From a bacterium (lineage in GTDB: Archaea; Thermoproteota; Nitrososphaeria; Nitrososphaerales; CADDZS01), in the NCBI GenBank assembly GCA_027310845.1, contig DAIDAB010000097.1:1-7366 (forward strand): 7,366 nt of DNA, read 5' to 3'. Position 1 is the stretch's first letter; each line of letters begins with the position of its first letter. The notes below the pieces were generated by a model. It was not told the DNA's origin and ran no database searches. It worked only from the letters and a program-made list of their open reading frames with translations. The position numbers and the translations under genes are program-made. Below are positions 1 to 5,723 of this stretch, in pieces.

Positions 1-454
1 CTCTTGGAGTGACTCCCACTACTCTCTTGAAGACCTTCTGCAAATGAAAAGGGCTCATCCCTGTCGTCTCTCTCAGATGTTTCAGAGTGATCTTCGTCTC
101 GAGGTTTTCGTCGATGTATCTGCAGATTTTTTCGATGAGCCGAATCTGTGAGGGAGATGAACTCGCATCGTCTGGCCTGCACCGAAGGCACGCTCTAAAC
201 CCAGCTCTCATTGCAATTCCGGTATTCGAAAAGAAGACTACCTGCTTTCGCTCTGGCCTGCGTGATGAGCATGTCGGACGGCAATAGATTTTCGTAGAGT
301 TGACTCCGTAGACAAACGCGGAATAATAGCTCGGATCTCTTGTCTCAATGGCATGCCAGAATTCCTCCTCGGGACCCTTGAGGCCTGTGGGGACCGAATT
401 TGCTCCATTCTCCGAGAGAGTAGTCGTATCAGTAAGAGCATGATGCAATTTCAA
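1..454 (-). CDS. ada: Ada-type methylphosphotriester repair protein / AraC-family regulator, N-terminal part (runs off left edge)
   Basis: The 3' end lies outside the window; 151 residues are visible. Counting from TTG 454, residues about 29-97 form the Ada zinc domain: YCRPTC (C58, C62), then AGF and CLRC (C89, C92). The Cys spacing (4, 27, 3) equals that of E. coli Ada C38/C42/C69/C72, so C58 should be the cysteine that takes methyl groups from DNA phosphotriesters. Residues 103-151 begin an AraC-type helix-turn-helix, with TGMSPFHLQKVFK as its core. In the family, methylation of the zinc site turns the protein into an activator of alkylation-repair genes; whether a C-terminal O6-methylguanine methyltransferase follows cannot be seen. 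No ATG lies in frame before the zinc domain and a TGA closes the frame at 478-476. The start must therefore be TTG 454 or TTG 448. A GAGTGA element ends 1 nt before the first and 7 nt before the second, which favours 448. Ada-like proteins are uncommon in archaea, so transfer from bacteria is plausible. Confidence 0.9.
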   Translation of the reverse strand, partial: MKLHHALTDTTTLSENGANSVPTGLKGPEEEFWHAIETRDPSYYSAFVYGVNSTKIYCRPTCSSRRPERKQVVFFSNTGIAMRAGFRACLRCRPDDASSSPSQIRLIEKICRYIDENLETKITLKHLRETTGMSPFHLQKVFKRVVGVTPR

Positions 455-477
455 GTCACTCTGGTTGCAAAGTCTTC

Positions 478-488
478 AGTAATAATGC
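478..488 (-). promoter_or_regulatory. Possible TATA-like box for ada
   Basis: Read on the minus strand, this is the AT-rich element GCATTATTACT. Its centre lies about 30 nt upstream of TTG 454 and 36 nt upstream of TTG 448. An archaeal transcript starting about 25 nt downstream would have almost no leader. No clear BRE is visible; this rests on composition and spacing only. Confidence 0.25.
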
Positions 489-601
489 GTTGTCTCTGAA
501 TCTTGCGCTCAATCTTAGACTTTCGTGGATCCCAATTGATTCGCCCTCGGGGCAAGTATCAGAGTCACAAATCGACATACCTAGTTCAAGTTAACCCAGC
601 A

Positions 602-624
602 TTAGAGAGATTCTTTCTTTCTAA
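602..624. repeat. Inverted repeat between pntB and ada
   Basis: TTAGAGAGA at 602-610 can pair with TCTTTCTAA at 616-624 around a 5-base loop. In RNA of the plus strand all nine pairs form if one G-U is allowed. The element lies about 150 bp upstream of ada and 70 bp downstream of pntB. It could be an operator or part of a transcription end, or simply chance in purine/pyrimidine-rich sequence. Confidence 0.3.
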
Positions 625-660
625 GGGAGAGCATTGTATGTAGGAGCGTTAAATTGGAAA

Positions 661-696
661 AGGCTTTTCATGAAGTCGGCTGTTTTTCTAAAGCCT
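661..696 (-). terminator. Possible hairpin at the end of the pnt operon
   Basis: On the minus strand AGGCTTT (696-690) overlaps the pntB stop codon and can pair perfectly with AAAGCCT (667-661) across a 22-base loop. Only a short run of T follows. The stem is short and the loop long, so this is a weak candidate; archaeal termination often needs only a U-rich tract. Confidence 0.3.
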
Positions 697-2071
697 AGCT
701 TTTCTTCAGAGCGGCGACTAGGTCAGTGAGTACTTTCTTTGCGTCCCCGAATACCATCATTGTGTTTGGAAGGTAGAATAATTCGTTCTCCACTCCGGAA
801 AAGCCTGGCGCCATTGATCGCTTTATGAAAACCACAGTCCTTGCCTTGTCAACATCAAGTATTGGCATACCGAAAAGAGGCGAATCGGGCCTAGTCCTGG
901 CTGCCGGGTTTGTCACGTCGTTGGCTCCAACAACTATGGCAAGATCGGTCTCAGGGAAAAGCGAATTCACTTTCTCCATCTCCCAGAGCTGTTCGTATGG
1001 GACTTGCGCTTCGGCGAGCAACACATTCATGTGCCCAGGCATTCGTCCCGCAACAGGATGTATCGCGTACTTCACATCCAGCCCGCGCGACTGGGCAATA
1101 TCTGCAACTTCCTTAACCACATGCTGCGCTTGTGAAACTGCCATTCCATATCCGGGGACTATGATCAATGACTTTGAATTGTTTAGGACGGTCGCAACAT
1201 CATCAACGGTGAAACTCTGAACTGTGCGCCCCTCCACCACCTGTTCTGTACTCTTTGAAGCAGAACCGACCGCCCCGAACAGCACGTTCACGAAAGAGCG
1301 GTTCATCGCCTGGCTCATGATAAGAGCGAGTACGAAACCCGAAGAGCCATCGAGGGAACCTGCGACAATCAGAAGCTTGTTGTCAAGCACAAACCCGAGG
1401 GCGGCCGCAGAGATTCCTGCATAAGAGTTCAAAATCGCGATCACCGTTGGCATATCTGCCCCGCCAATTCCCATGACAAGGAGGAATCCAAAAGCCAGGG
1501 CAAACAACGCCATGATAGGAAGGACGAATTCCTGAGTGGGATTGAGGATGAGATAGACTGCGAGTGCAACCGCCGTGCCAAGAGTGCAAACACTAACAAC
1601 AATTCTCCCCCGATAGACCAGCGGCTTGCCGGAGATCAATCCTTGAAGTTTTGCAAAAGCAATACAACTTCCTGTGAATGTCAGAAAGCCAAGGATCATC
1701 TCCGCGGAGAGAACCGATAGGGAGAACGTGTCCACGTTTGGAGTATACTGGTAGAATTCGGCTGCCCCAACCAGTGCAACCGCAAGGGAGCCGAACGCGT
1801 GAGACATTGCGGTTCTCTGTGGAACCGCTGTCATCGGAAGCTTCAGAGCAATCGGCATTCCTATGATCGCGCCTATCACGGCTGCGCCAACCAAAAGATC
1901 AGTTCTCTGGATCGAGTAAGCGAGCAGTGTCGCAGTGATTGCGACAATCACGCCTCCTGTCGCGGCCCAGTTACCGCGCCGCGATGTCTTGACCTCACTC
2001 ATCCATCTGAGCGCGAGGATGAAAAGGATGACACCGACTACGTAGAGGTACTGAACTAGAAGGCCGATCAT
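695..2071 (-). CDS. pntB: NAD(P) transhydrogenase, beta subunit (PntB)
   Basis: This is the membrane and NADP(H)-binding subunit of the proton-translocating transhydrogenase, which drives NADH + NADP+ to NAD+ + NADPH with the proton gradient. Its 458 residues match the usual length (E. coli about 462). Residues 1-265 are the hydrophobic domain II, with H91 at the position of the proton-channel histidine of E. coli PntB and the hallmark GGADMP (203-208) followed by LNSYAG (214-219). Residues about 283-458 are domain III: GYGMAV (307-312), AGRMPGHMNVLLAEA (341-355), GANDVTNPAA (382-391), and the MPILDVDKA and VFIKRSM NADP-binding segments. The ATG overlaps the pntA2 stop as ATGA, and a GGAAGG Shine-Dalgarno lies about 7 nt upstream, so the two are translationally coupled. 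All key motifs are intact. Confidence 0.97.
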   Translation of the reverse strand: MIGLLVQYLYVVGVILFILALRWMSEVKTSRRGNWAATGGVIVAITATLLAYSIQRTDLLVGAAVIGAIIGMPIALKLPMTAVPQRTAMSHAFGSLAVALVGAAEFYQYTPNVDTFSLSVLSAEMILGFLTFTGSCIAFAKLQGLISGKPLVYRGRIVVSVCTLGTAVALAVYLILNPTQEFVLPIMALFALAFGFLLVMGIGGADMPTVIAILNSYAGISAAALGFVLDNKLLIVAGSLDGSSGFVLALIMSQAMNRSFVNVLFGAVGSASKSTEQVVEGRTVQSFTVDDVATVLNNSKSLIIVPGYGMAVSQAQHVVKEVADIAQSRGLDVKYAIHPVAGRMPGHMNVLLAEAQVPYEQLWEMEKVNSLFPETDLAIVVGANDVTNPAARTRPDSPLFGMPILDVDKARTVVFIKRSMAPGFSGVENELFYLPNTMMVFGDAKKVLTDLVAALKKS

Positions 2072-2373
2072 TTCGTTTCCTTCCGACGCCTAAACATTCT
2101 TAGTATTCTTTCTGTGATTAGAAAGCCTGAGACAATGTTCGTTGAGGCAAGAGCTATCGCGATGGTTGCAAGAATCATGATGAAATCACTGCTCGTCTCA
2201 GACATGACGATCAGCCCCGCAACTATTGAGATCGAAGAGATTGCATTTGTAAGAGCCATGAGCGGAGTGTGCAGTAGACGCGAAACATGCCTGATCAACT
2301 CAGTCCCGAGAAATGTGGCCATAAGAAAGATGAGCAAATTCACTACGAGGTCGTTTTGATTTACTGCTAGCAT
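2068..2373 (-). CDS. pntA2: NAD(P) transhydrogenase, alpha subunit part 2 (PntA2)
   Basis: This small hydrophobic subunit of 101 residues supplies the alpha-side membrane helices of domain II. Three transmembrane stretches are visible, at about 9-25, 42-57 and 62-87, with the family signature LLHTPLMALTNAISS (32-46) and FLITERILRMF near the C-terminus, followed by a basic tail. As a separate polypeptide it marks the three-gene (Rhodospirillum rubrum-type) form of the enzyme rather than the fused PntA of E. coli. Its ATG shares one base with the pntA1 stop (TAATG), and its own stop overlaps pntB by four bases, so the three proteins are made from one message in order A1-A2-B. Confidence 0.96.
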   Translation of the reverse strand: MLAVNQNDLVVNLLIFLMATFLGTELIRHVSRLLHTPLMALTNAISSISIVAGLIVMSETSSDFIMILATIAIALASTNIVSGFLITERILRMFRRRKETK

Positions 2374-3527
2374 TACTGGGTCACTCCCAAAGCCTTCTTT
2401 GTAGGCTCGTGTAGAACCTCACCGTTTCTGGTCACAAGGGGTCCGCGGATTAGGTCGTCCTTTGTGTCAATGTTCAAAGTTCCATCTTTGATCATCGCGA
2501 GGAGAAACGAAGTCACATTCCTAGAATACAGCGCGCTTGCCTGCGGGGCCATCGTCGAAGGCAAATTCAACGGGCCGAGGATCGTCACGCCATACTTTAC
2601 CACGGACTTGTTGGGCTCAGTGAGGGCACAGTTGCCTCCTTGCTCAGCTGCAAGATCCACTATGACAGATCCAGGCCGCATCCCGTTCACAGCATCCTCT
2701 GAAATTAGAATTGGGGCACGTTGACCGGGAACTAGAGCCGTGGTAATGACCACGTCGGAGGCCCACGCGTGTTCCGCCAAAAGCTGCTGCTGCTTTTTGT
2801 AAAAATCCTCCGACTGGGCCTTTGCATACCCTCCAGCTGTTTGAGCATCTTTTGCCTCAACTGGAAGTTCGACGAACTTTGCGCCGAGACTCGCGACCTG
2901 CTCTTTTGCAACCGGTCTAACGTCATAGGCCTCTACTACTGCACCTAGCCGTCTTGCCACAGCTATTGCTTGGAGTCCTGCAACTCCAGCGCCTACGACG
3001 AAGACCTTCGCGGGCGGAATCGTTCCTGCGGCTGTCATGAGCATCGGAAAGAACTTTGGAAGGGAATCAGCTGCAAGAAGAACAGCCTTGTAGCCAGAGG
3101 TCGTCGCCTGCGAGGAGAGTGCATCCATCGATTGAGCCCTGCTGATTCGCGGCATGAGCTCCATCGCGAATGCGGTGACCTTGCGAGAAGCCAGTTTCTT
3201 CACTGCTTCGAGGTTTGAAAGCGGATAGAGAAAGGAAACAAGAATAGATCCTTCTTTGAAAAATGCGGCTTCAGCAGAATTCGGCGGCTGAACCTTGAGA
3301 ATAATATCAGCCAGCTCATAGAGTGCTGAGGCATTTGGTGAAATCAATACTCCCTTCTCAGAATAAGCAGAATCTGGAAATCCTGCGGCCTCACCCGCAC
3401 ATTGCTCCAGCGCAACGGAAAGTCCCTTGAGCTTTGAAACAGCGTCAGGAACTAAAGAGACGCGCTTTTCTCCGATCACTGTTTCTTTCGGAACGCCGAC
3501 GATTATTGGCCCAGAAGCCACCGACAA
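2373..3527 (-). CDS. pntA1: NAD(P) transhydrogenase, alpha subunit part 1, NAD(H)-binding (PntA1)
   Basis: This is the soluble domain I that binds NAD(H) and passes hydride to NADP(H) on PntB at the cytoplasmic face. It has 384 residues, the normal length for the separate alpha-1 chain. Visible landmarks are VPKET (12-16), the RISRAQSMDALSSQ segment with R127, Q132, D135 and S138 at the same numbers as the nucleotide-site residues of the R. rubrum protein, the dinucleotide fold GAGVAG (179-184) followed by YDVRP, the mobile-loop tyrosine in AGGYAK (Y234), and DLAAEQGGNC (291-300). The start is TTG 3527, or GTG 3521 two codons later; no in-frame ATG is near, and pyrimidine-rich sequence replaces a Shine-Dalgarno. 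With the TATA-like box at 3551-3560 this suggests an almost leaderless message. It is the first gene of the operon. Confidence 0.96.
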   Translation of the reverse strand: MSVASGPIIVGVPKETVIGEKRVSLVPDAVSKLKGLSVALEQCAGEAAGFPDSAYSEKGVLISPNASALYELADIILKVQPPNSAEAAFFKEGSILVSFLYPLSNLEAVKKLASRKVTAFAMELMPRISRAQSMDALSSQATTSGYKAVLLAADSLPKFFPMLMTAAGTIPPAKVFVVGAGVAGLQAIAVARRLGAVVEAYDVRPVAKEQVASLGAKFVELPVEAKDAQTAGGYAKAQSEDFYKKQQQLLAEHAWASDVVITTALVPGQRAPILISEDAVNGMRPGSVIVDLAAEQGGNCALTEPNKSVVKYGVTILGPLNLPSTMAPQASALYSRNVTSFLLAMIKDGTLNIDTKDDLIRGPLVTRNGEVLHEPTKKALGVTQ

Positions 3528-3550
3528 GACATAGGGGGGAAGGAAAGTAT

Positions 3551-3560
3551 GGGTTTAATG
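3551..3560 (-). promoter_or_regulatory. Probable TATA box of the pnt operon
   Basis: The minus-strand element CATTAAACCC is centred about 29 nt upstream of TTG 3527. A start of transcription about 25 nt downstream falls within roughly 5 nt of the start codon, and the bases between are pyrimidine-rich with no Shine-Dalgarno. This fits leaderless archaeal initiation. It is judged from composition and spacing only. Confidence 0.4.
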
Positions 3561-3734
3561 TTTGCCCTTGGGTTATGTGTCCGAAATCAGCGCCGTCATA
3601 TTAGGTTGCTTGGGAGAATTGTTTCGACAAAAATCGCACGCCAGGGTAACAATTCATCCTGCTTTCGCAGAAATCACTCTAGGGGATGCTGTTGGTCCAC
3701 AATATGAGCCATACAGCTAGTTAGCTTTGATTAC

Positions 3735-4265
3735 TCAGTTTATGACACTGTTGCCAACGTAAAGATTGTTGTTGGAGATCAGTGTTGCGTACTCCGCAAG
3801 ACGACTAGGCGGAGGACCACCAGTTACAGCCCCAGTGCTTGGATCGAATGTTCCTCCATGACAGGGGCACTGTATTGATGAGCCATTGTATCCGACAGTG
3901 CATGGTTGATGAGTGCAAGTGGAACTGAAAGCCTTCCACTGCCCATTAACGTTGACCAAAATTGAGGAACCGAATGTTGGATGGGTGAAATATGCGGCAT
4001 TTTTGCCGCTGAGCTGGCTCAATGCAGCCACAAGCACGTATCCTGCGGGCACATTGGAAGAAGAGTTCGACTGCGTTCCAGTGACAGTCCCTTGTGTCGT
4101 GGCCTGATTAGTGCCCTGAGTTGTGCCCCCGAGTGAAGGAATAGTGGGGGCTGAACCTCCAGAATTTCCCAAGAGTTTCTCTCCCAGGACAACTCCACCA
4201 GCTAGTACGACTCCCCCCATGGCAGTAACTATTACCATCCGCCTAAGAAACTCTCTCCTATTCAA
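3735..4265 (-). CDS. Tat-exported, membrane-anchored Rieske [2Fe-2S] protein
   Basis: The product has 176 residues. The N-terminus NRREFLRR (2-9) is a twin-arginine motif, followed by one hydrophobic helix (about 10-29) that probably stays as the membrane anchor. A Gly/Thr/Gln/Ser-rich flexible linker (about 34-72) leads to the Rieske fold. The cluster ligands are C117 and H119 (in CTHQPC) and C133 and H136 (in CPCHGG), with the stabilising disulfide pair C122/C135 and a Pro-rich loop GGPPPS. Such proteins move one electron from a quinol site to an external acceptor. The gene is last of a three-gene minus-strand run, 35 bases after the cytochrome b-like gene. TAG sits directly before TTG 4271, so the start is TTG 4271 or TTG 4265; GGAG is 3 nt from the first and 9 nt from the second, which favours 4265. 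It could serve a quinol oxidase or a private two-subunit complex. Confidence 0.92.
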   Translation of the reverse strand: MNRREFLRRMVIVTAMGGVVLAGGVVLGEKLLGNSGGSAPTIPSLGGTTQGTNQATTQGTVTGTQSNSSSNVPAGYVLVAALSQLSGKNAAYFTHPTFGSSILVNVNGQWKAFSSTCTHQPCTVGYNGSSIQCPCHGGTFDPSTGAVTGGPPPSRLAEYATLISNNNLYVGNSVIN

Positions 4266-4300
4266 TGCCAACTACTCCAGAATTCGCTCCATAGATTGCT

Positions 4301-4759
4301 CTAAATCTTGGACACATGGTACCCAATGTTTGCGAGAAGAACCCCCACAGCGGCAAATATCATAATTTCCGAAAAGAAGGCTGGAAAATTTAGCGAAGAA
4401 GAGGCGGCGTGAATCAGCGCAAGTGAAATCAACACGATGGACAGGCTGCCGTGGAAGAGAAGAGAATCTTTCACTCTTTCAAGAAAAGCGCTACCAGTTA
4501 ACCAGACAACCAGAGACACACCTATAGTTGCATATCCCAGAATTATACCAGTGTTCAAGGGGTAACTTATGTAATAGCTTGCGTGCAACAGCATGAATAG
4601 ACCAGCAAGGAACGAGATCGATATGTGGACGACTCTTATTGCATGAAGATTCTTGGTTATCTTCAGAATCTTGCTTCTTGCGACCATCAAGAACGCGGAG
4701 ATGCCAGTAAATATTACGGCAGCAAAGCCGAAAATATCTCCAATAGTCGCCGGGAGCAT
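4301..4759 (-). CDS. Small five-helix membrane protein with two H-x13-H helices (compact diheme cytochrome b-like)
   Basis: I do not recognise a named family for this 152-residue protein. Five membrane segments are visible, at about 8-26, 43-63, 70-92, 99-119 and 125-147. Helix 2 carries H45 and H59 and helix 4 carries H103 and H117, both pairs exactly H-x13-H. That is the spacing by which cytochrome b and ferric-reductase/NADPH-oxidase membrane domains hold two stacked b hemes between two helices. The positive loops (RSKILKITKNLHAIR; ERVKD) put H45/H103 on the cytoplasmic side and H59/H117 on the outer side, so each heme would be ligated across the helix pair. H39 and H148 are extra. It lies between a secreted Ser-rich protein and a Rieske protein, with gaps of about 35 bases on both sides. 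It lacks the PEWY motif and the eight helices of true cytochrome b. Inferred role: transmembrane electron transfer with the Rieske partner. Confidence 0.75.
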   Translation of the reverse strand: MLPATIGDIFGFAAVIFTGISAFLMVARSKILKITKNLHAIRVVHISISFLAGLFMLLHASYYISYPLNTGIILGYATIGVSLVVWLTGSAFLERVKDSLLFHGSLSIVLISLALIHAASSSLNFPAFFSEIMIFAAVGVLLANIGYHVSKI

Positions 4760-4794
4760 TCCGCAGTCAGCTTGGTCTAGATACTTTTTCCTAC

Positions 4795-5076
4795 TTAACT
4801 GTCGGGACTGCTTCCGCCATCATCCCCACCGGATCCACTACTTGATGGCGGTGAATTTGTGAGGAGCGAGCTACCAGATGAAGTTGAATTCCCAGCAGGG
4901 CTGGTTGTGCTGCCTGATGGGTTTGCCCCAACGGTTTGCGGATTGGTTGAACTTAGAACAGGGTGTTGAAGACTATTCGCATTGCTATTGAACGGATTAT
5001 ACACTGTGACGAGGAAGACGCCGAGTCCAGCAAGGACAAGCAACGTCAGGACTGAGTAGACCGAGAGTTTTTGCAT
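4795..5076 (-). CDS. Signal-anchored, Ser/Gly/Asn-rich low-complexity protein, function unknown
   Basis: The product has 93 residues and I do not recognise it. The N-terminus has a single hydrophobic helix (about 6-25) with one Lys before it, so it is either a signal peptide or a membrane anchor with the rest outside the cell. Residues 26-93 are almost wholly Ser, Asn, Thr, Gly and Pro, ending in an acidic GGDDGGSSPDS tail. There is no cysteine, no lipobox and no heme motif, so it is not itself a clear electron carrier. It is first of the run leading to the cytochrome b-like and Rieske genes, 35 bases before the former, and begins with ATG after GGAG about 11 nt upstream. It may be a spacer or assembly subunit, or a surface-exposed O-glycosylated tail. 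That it is expressed is inferred from its start signals and operon position. Confidence 0.65.
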   Translation of the reverse strand: MQKLSVYSVLTLLVLAGLGVFLVTVYNPFNSNANSLQHPVLSSTNPQTVGANPSGSTTSPAGNSTSSGSSLLTNSPPSSSGSGGDDGGSSPDS

Positions 5077-5139
5077 TTGTTGATTCGCTCCATATTGACA
5101 CTGTTAGTGCCTTTCCTGGCTTTCAGATCATTTGCCTTG

Positions 5140-5173
5140 CATTTAATCCTGATGGAAAAGATCTCATTTAATC
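5140..5173 (-). promoter_or_regulatory. Paired TATA-like repeats upstream of the cytochrome b/Rieske run
   Basis: CATTTAATC occurs at 5140-5148 and again at 5165-5173, 25 bases apart. On the minus strand each reads GATTAAATG, a TATA-like element. From the inner copy, transcription would start near 5119 and give a leader of about 40 nt to ATG 5076, enough to carry the GGAG ribosome site. The outer copy may be a second promoter or half of a binding site. Confidence 0.35.
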
Positions 5174-5382
5174 TTTGTAGTACACATGCGAAAAACTGAA
5201 GCATTTCTAGGGATGTACTAGTTCTGAGATCTGGATTCAGCATTCAGATCAAGTGAATTAGAGCGTTCAAGCACTTTTATTGGAGAGCTGCAAGAATCTC
5301 TCAAGATTACATGTTTGACACCCTCTTCAGAATCCAAGCCCATGCTTCTAGCACTATGAAGGCTTTTACACTTGTACCATAA

Positions 5383-5390
5383 CTAAATTA
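5383..5390 (+). promoter_or_regulatory. Possible TATA-like box for the wHTH/membrane-protein pair
   Basis: CTAAATTA is the most AT-rich, TATA-like element upstream of the strong Shine-Dalgarno at 5427-5432. A start about 25 nt downstream falls near 5412, inside the hairpin at 5399-5422. The assignment rests on spacing alone. Confidence 0.3.
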
Positions 5391-5398
5391 AGAGTAGA

Positions 5399-5422
5399 CC
5401 GGTTCCGCGCTTCTTGAGCCGG
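5399..5422 (+). promoter_or_regulatory. Inverted repeat/hairpin just before a ribosome-binding site
   Basis: CCGGTTC (5399-5405) can pair with GAGCCGG (5416-5422) through seven pairs, one of them G-U in RNA, around a 10-base loop. It ends 4 nt before the AAGGAG Shine-Dalgarno at 5427-5432 and covers the predicted transcription start. It could be an operator for the downstream regulator or an RNA stem that controls access to the ribosome site. Confidence 0.4.
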
Positions 5423-5426
5423 AGAG

Positions 5427-5432
5427 AAGGAG
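5427..5432 (+). promoter_or_regulatory. Strong Shine-Dalgarno, start codon uncertain
   Basis: AAGGAG is followed by TTG 5437 (4 nt away) and GTG 5441 (8 nt away). GTG 5441 opens only eight codons. TTG 5437 opens a 98-codon frame with no recognised protein pattern, running in the wrong register for the regulator at 5724-6197. The site suggests translation once began here for a regulator gene whose 5' frame is now broken. Confidence 0.4.
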
Positions 5433-5603
5433 AACTTTGAGTGAATATTTTGCTTTTCGAGATTTGATTGTTAAGAGCAATGTGTGCTTTCGCTACGCAG
5501 AGAGGGCAATCGGCATGAAGCGATCAGCAACGTACCACTCATGCAGCATTGGCACATGCGGGAAATTGGGAAATAGTTATCACAGCCATCGCAGGTCGAG
5601 TAG

Positions 5604-5723
5604 CAAGCCGGAGGAGAGACTGCGAGCGCCGAGACTGGACCTACCAAGGAGCAGATATTCGAGTTCATCAAGAAGCACCCCGGAACTCACCTCAGGCAGA
5701 TCCAACGGGAGCTCGCAATCTCA
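5604..5723 (+). other. In-frame N-terminal extension of the wHTH regulator without a start codon
   Basis: The frame of the downstream regulator stays open back to a TAG at 5601-5603. Codons from 5646 on read TKEQIFEFIKKHPGTHLRQ and continue to the ATG at 5724. These are the first two helices of a winged-helix domain whose recognition helix and wing lie after that ATG. Between TAG and 5724 there is no ATG, GTG or TTG. Explanations are a frameshift (sequencing or real), most simply a -1 step around the GGAGGAGAG tract at 5609-5618 from the frame starting at TTG 5437, or a non-standard start. The acidic stretch GGETASAETGPT just before the domain looks like a normal linker. Confidence 0.7.

Larger units (their letters stand above)
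5077..5436. other. Divergent intergenic region with promoters, no gene seen
   Basis: No convincing coding frame is visible here. Short open frames on either strand lack recognisable protein pattern. It holds the likely promoter of the minus-strand cytochrome b/Rieske run (CATTTAATC repeats at 5140-5173), a weak inverted repeat GATCTG/CAGATC at 5228-5250, and towards the right end a TATA-like box, a hairpin and a Shine-Dalgarno facing the regulator gene. Length and content suggest a regulated divergent promoter. Confidence 0.5.

Noticed and set aside
238..441. A 67-codon minus-strand frame starting at ATG 441
   Set aside because: It is a shadow of the ada frame, which carries the zinc and helix-turn-helix motifs in a different register.
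3715..3726. Small palindrome AGCTAGTTAGCT after the first Rieske gene
   Set aside because: Five-pair stem with two-base loop and no U-run; too weak to call a terminator.
4281..5093. ATTCGCTCCAT repeated near 4283 and 5083
   Set aside because: Each copy covers a GGAG ribosome-site region before a gene. An 11-base match in this distance could be chance or shared start-site sequence, and nothing else supports it.
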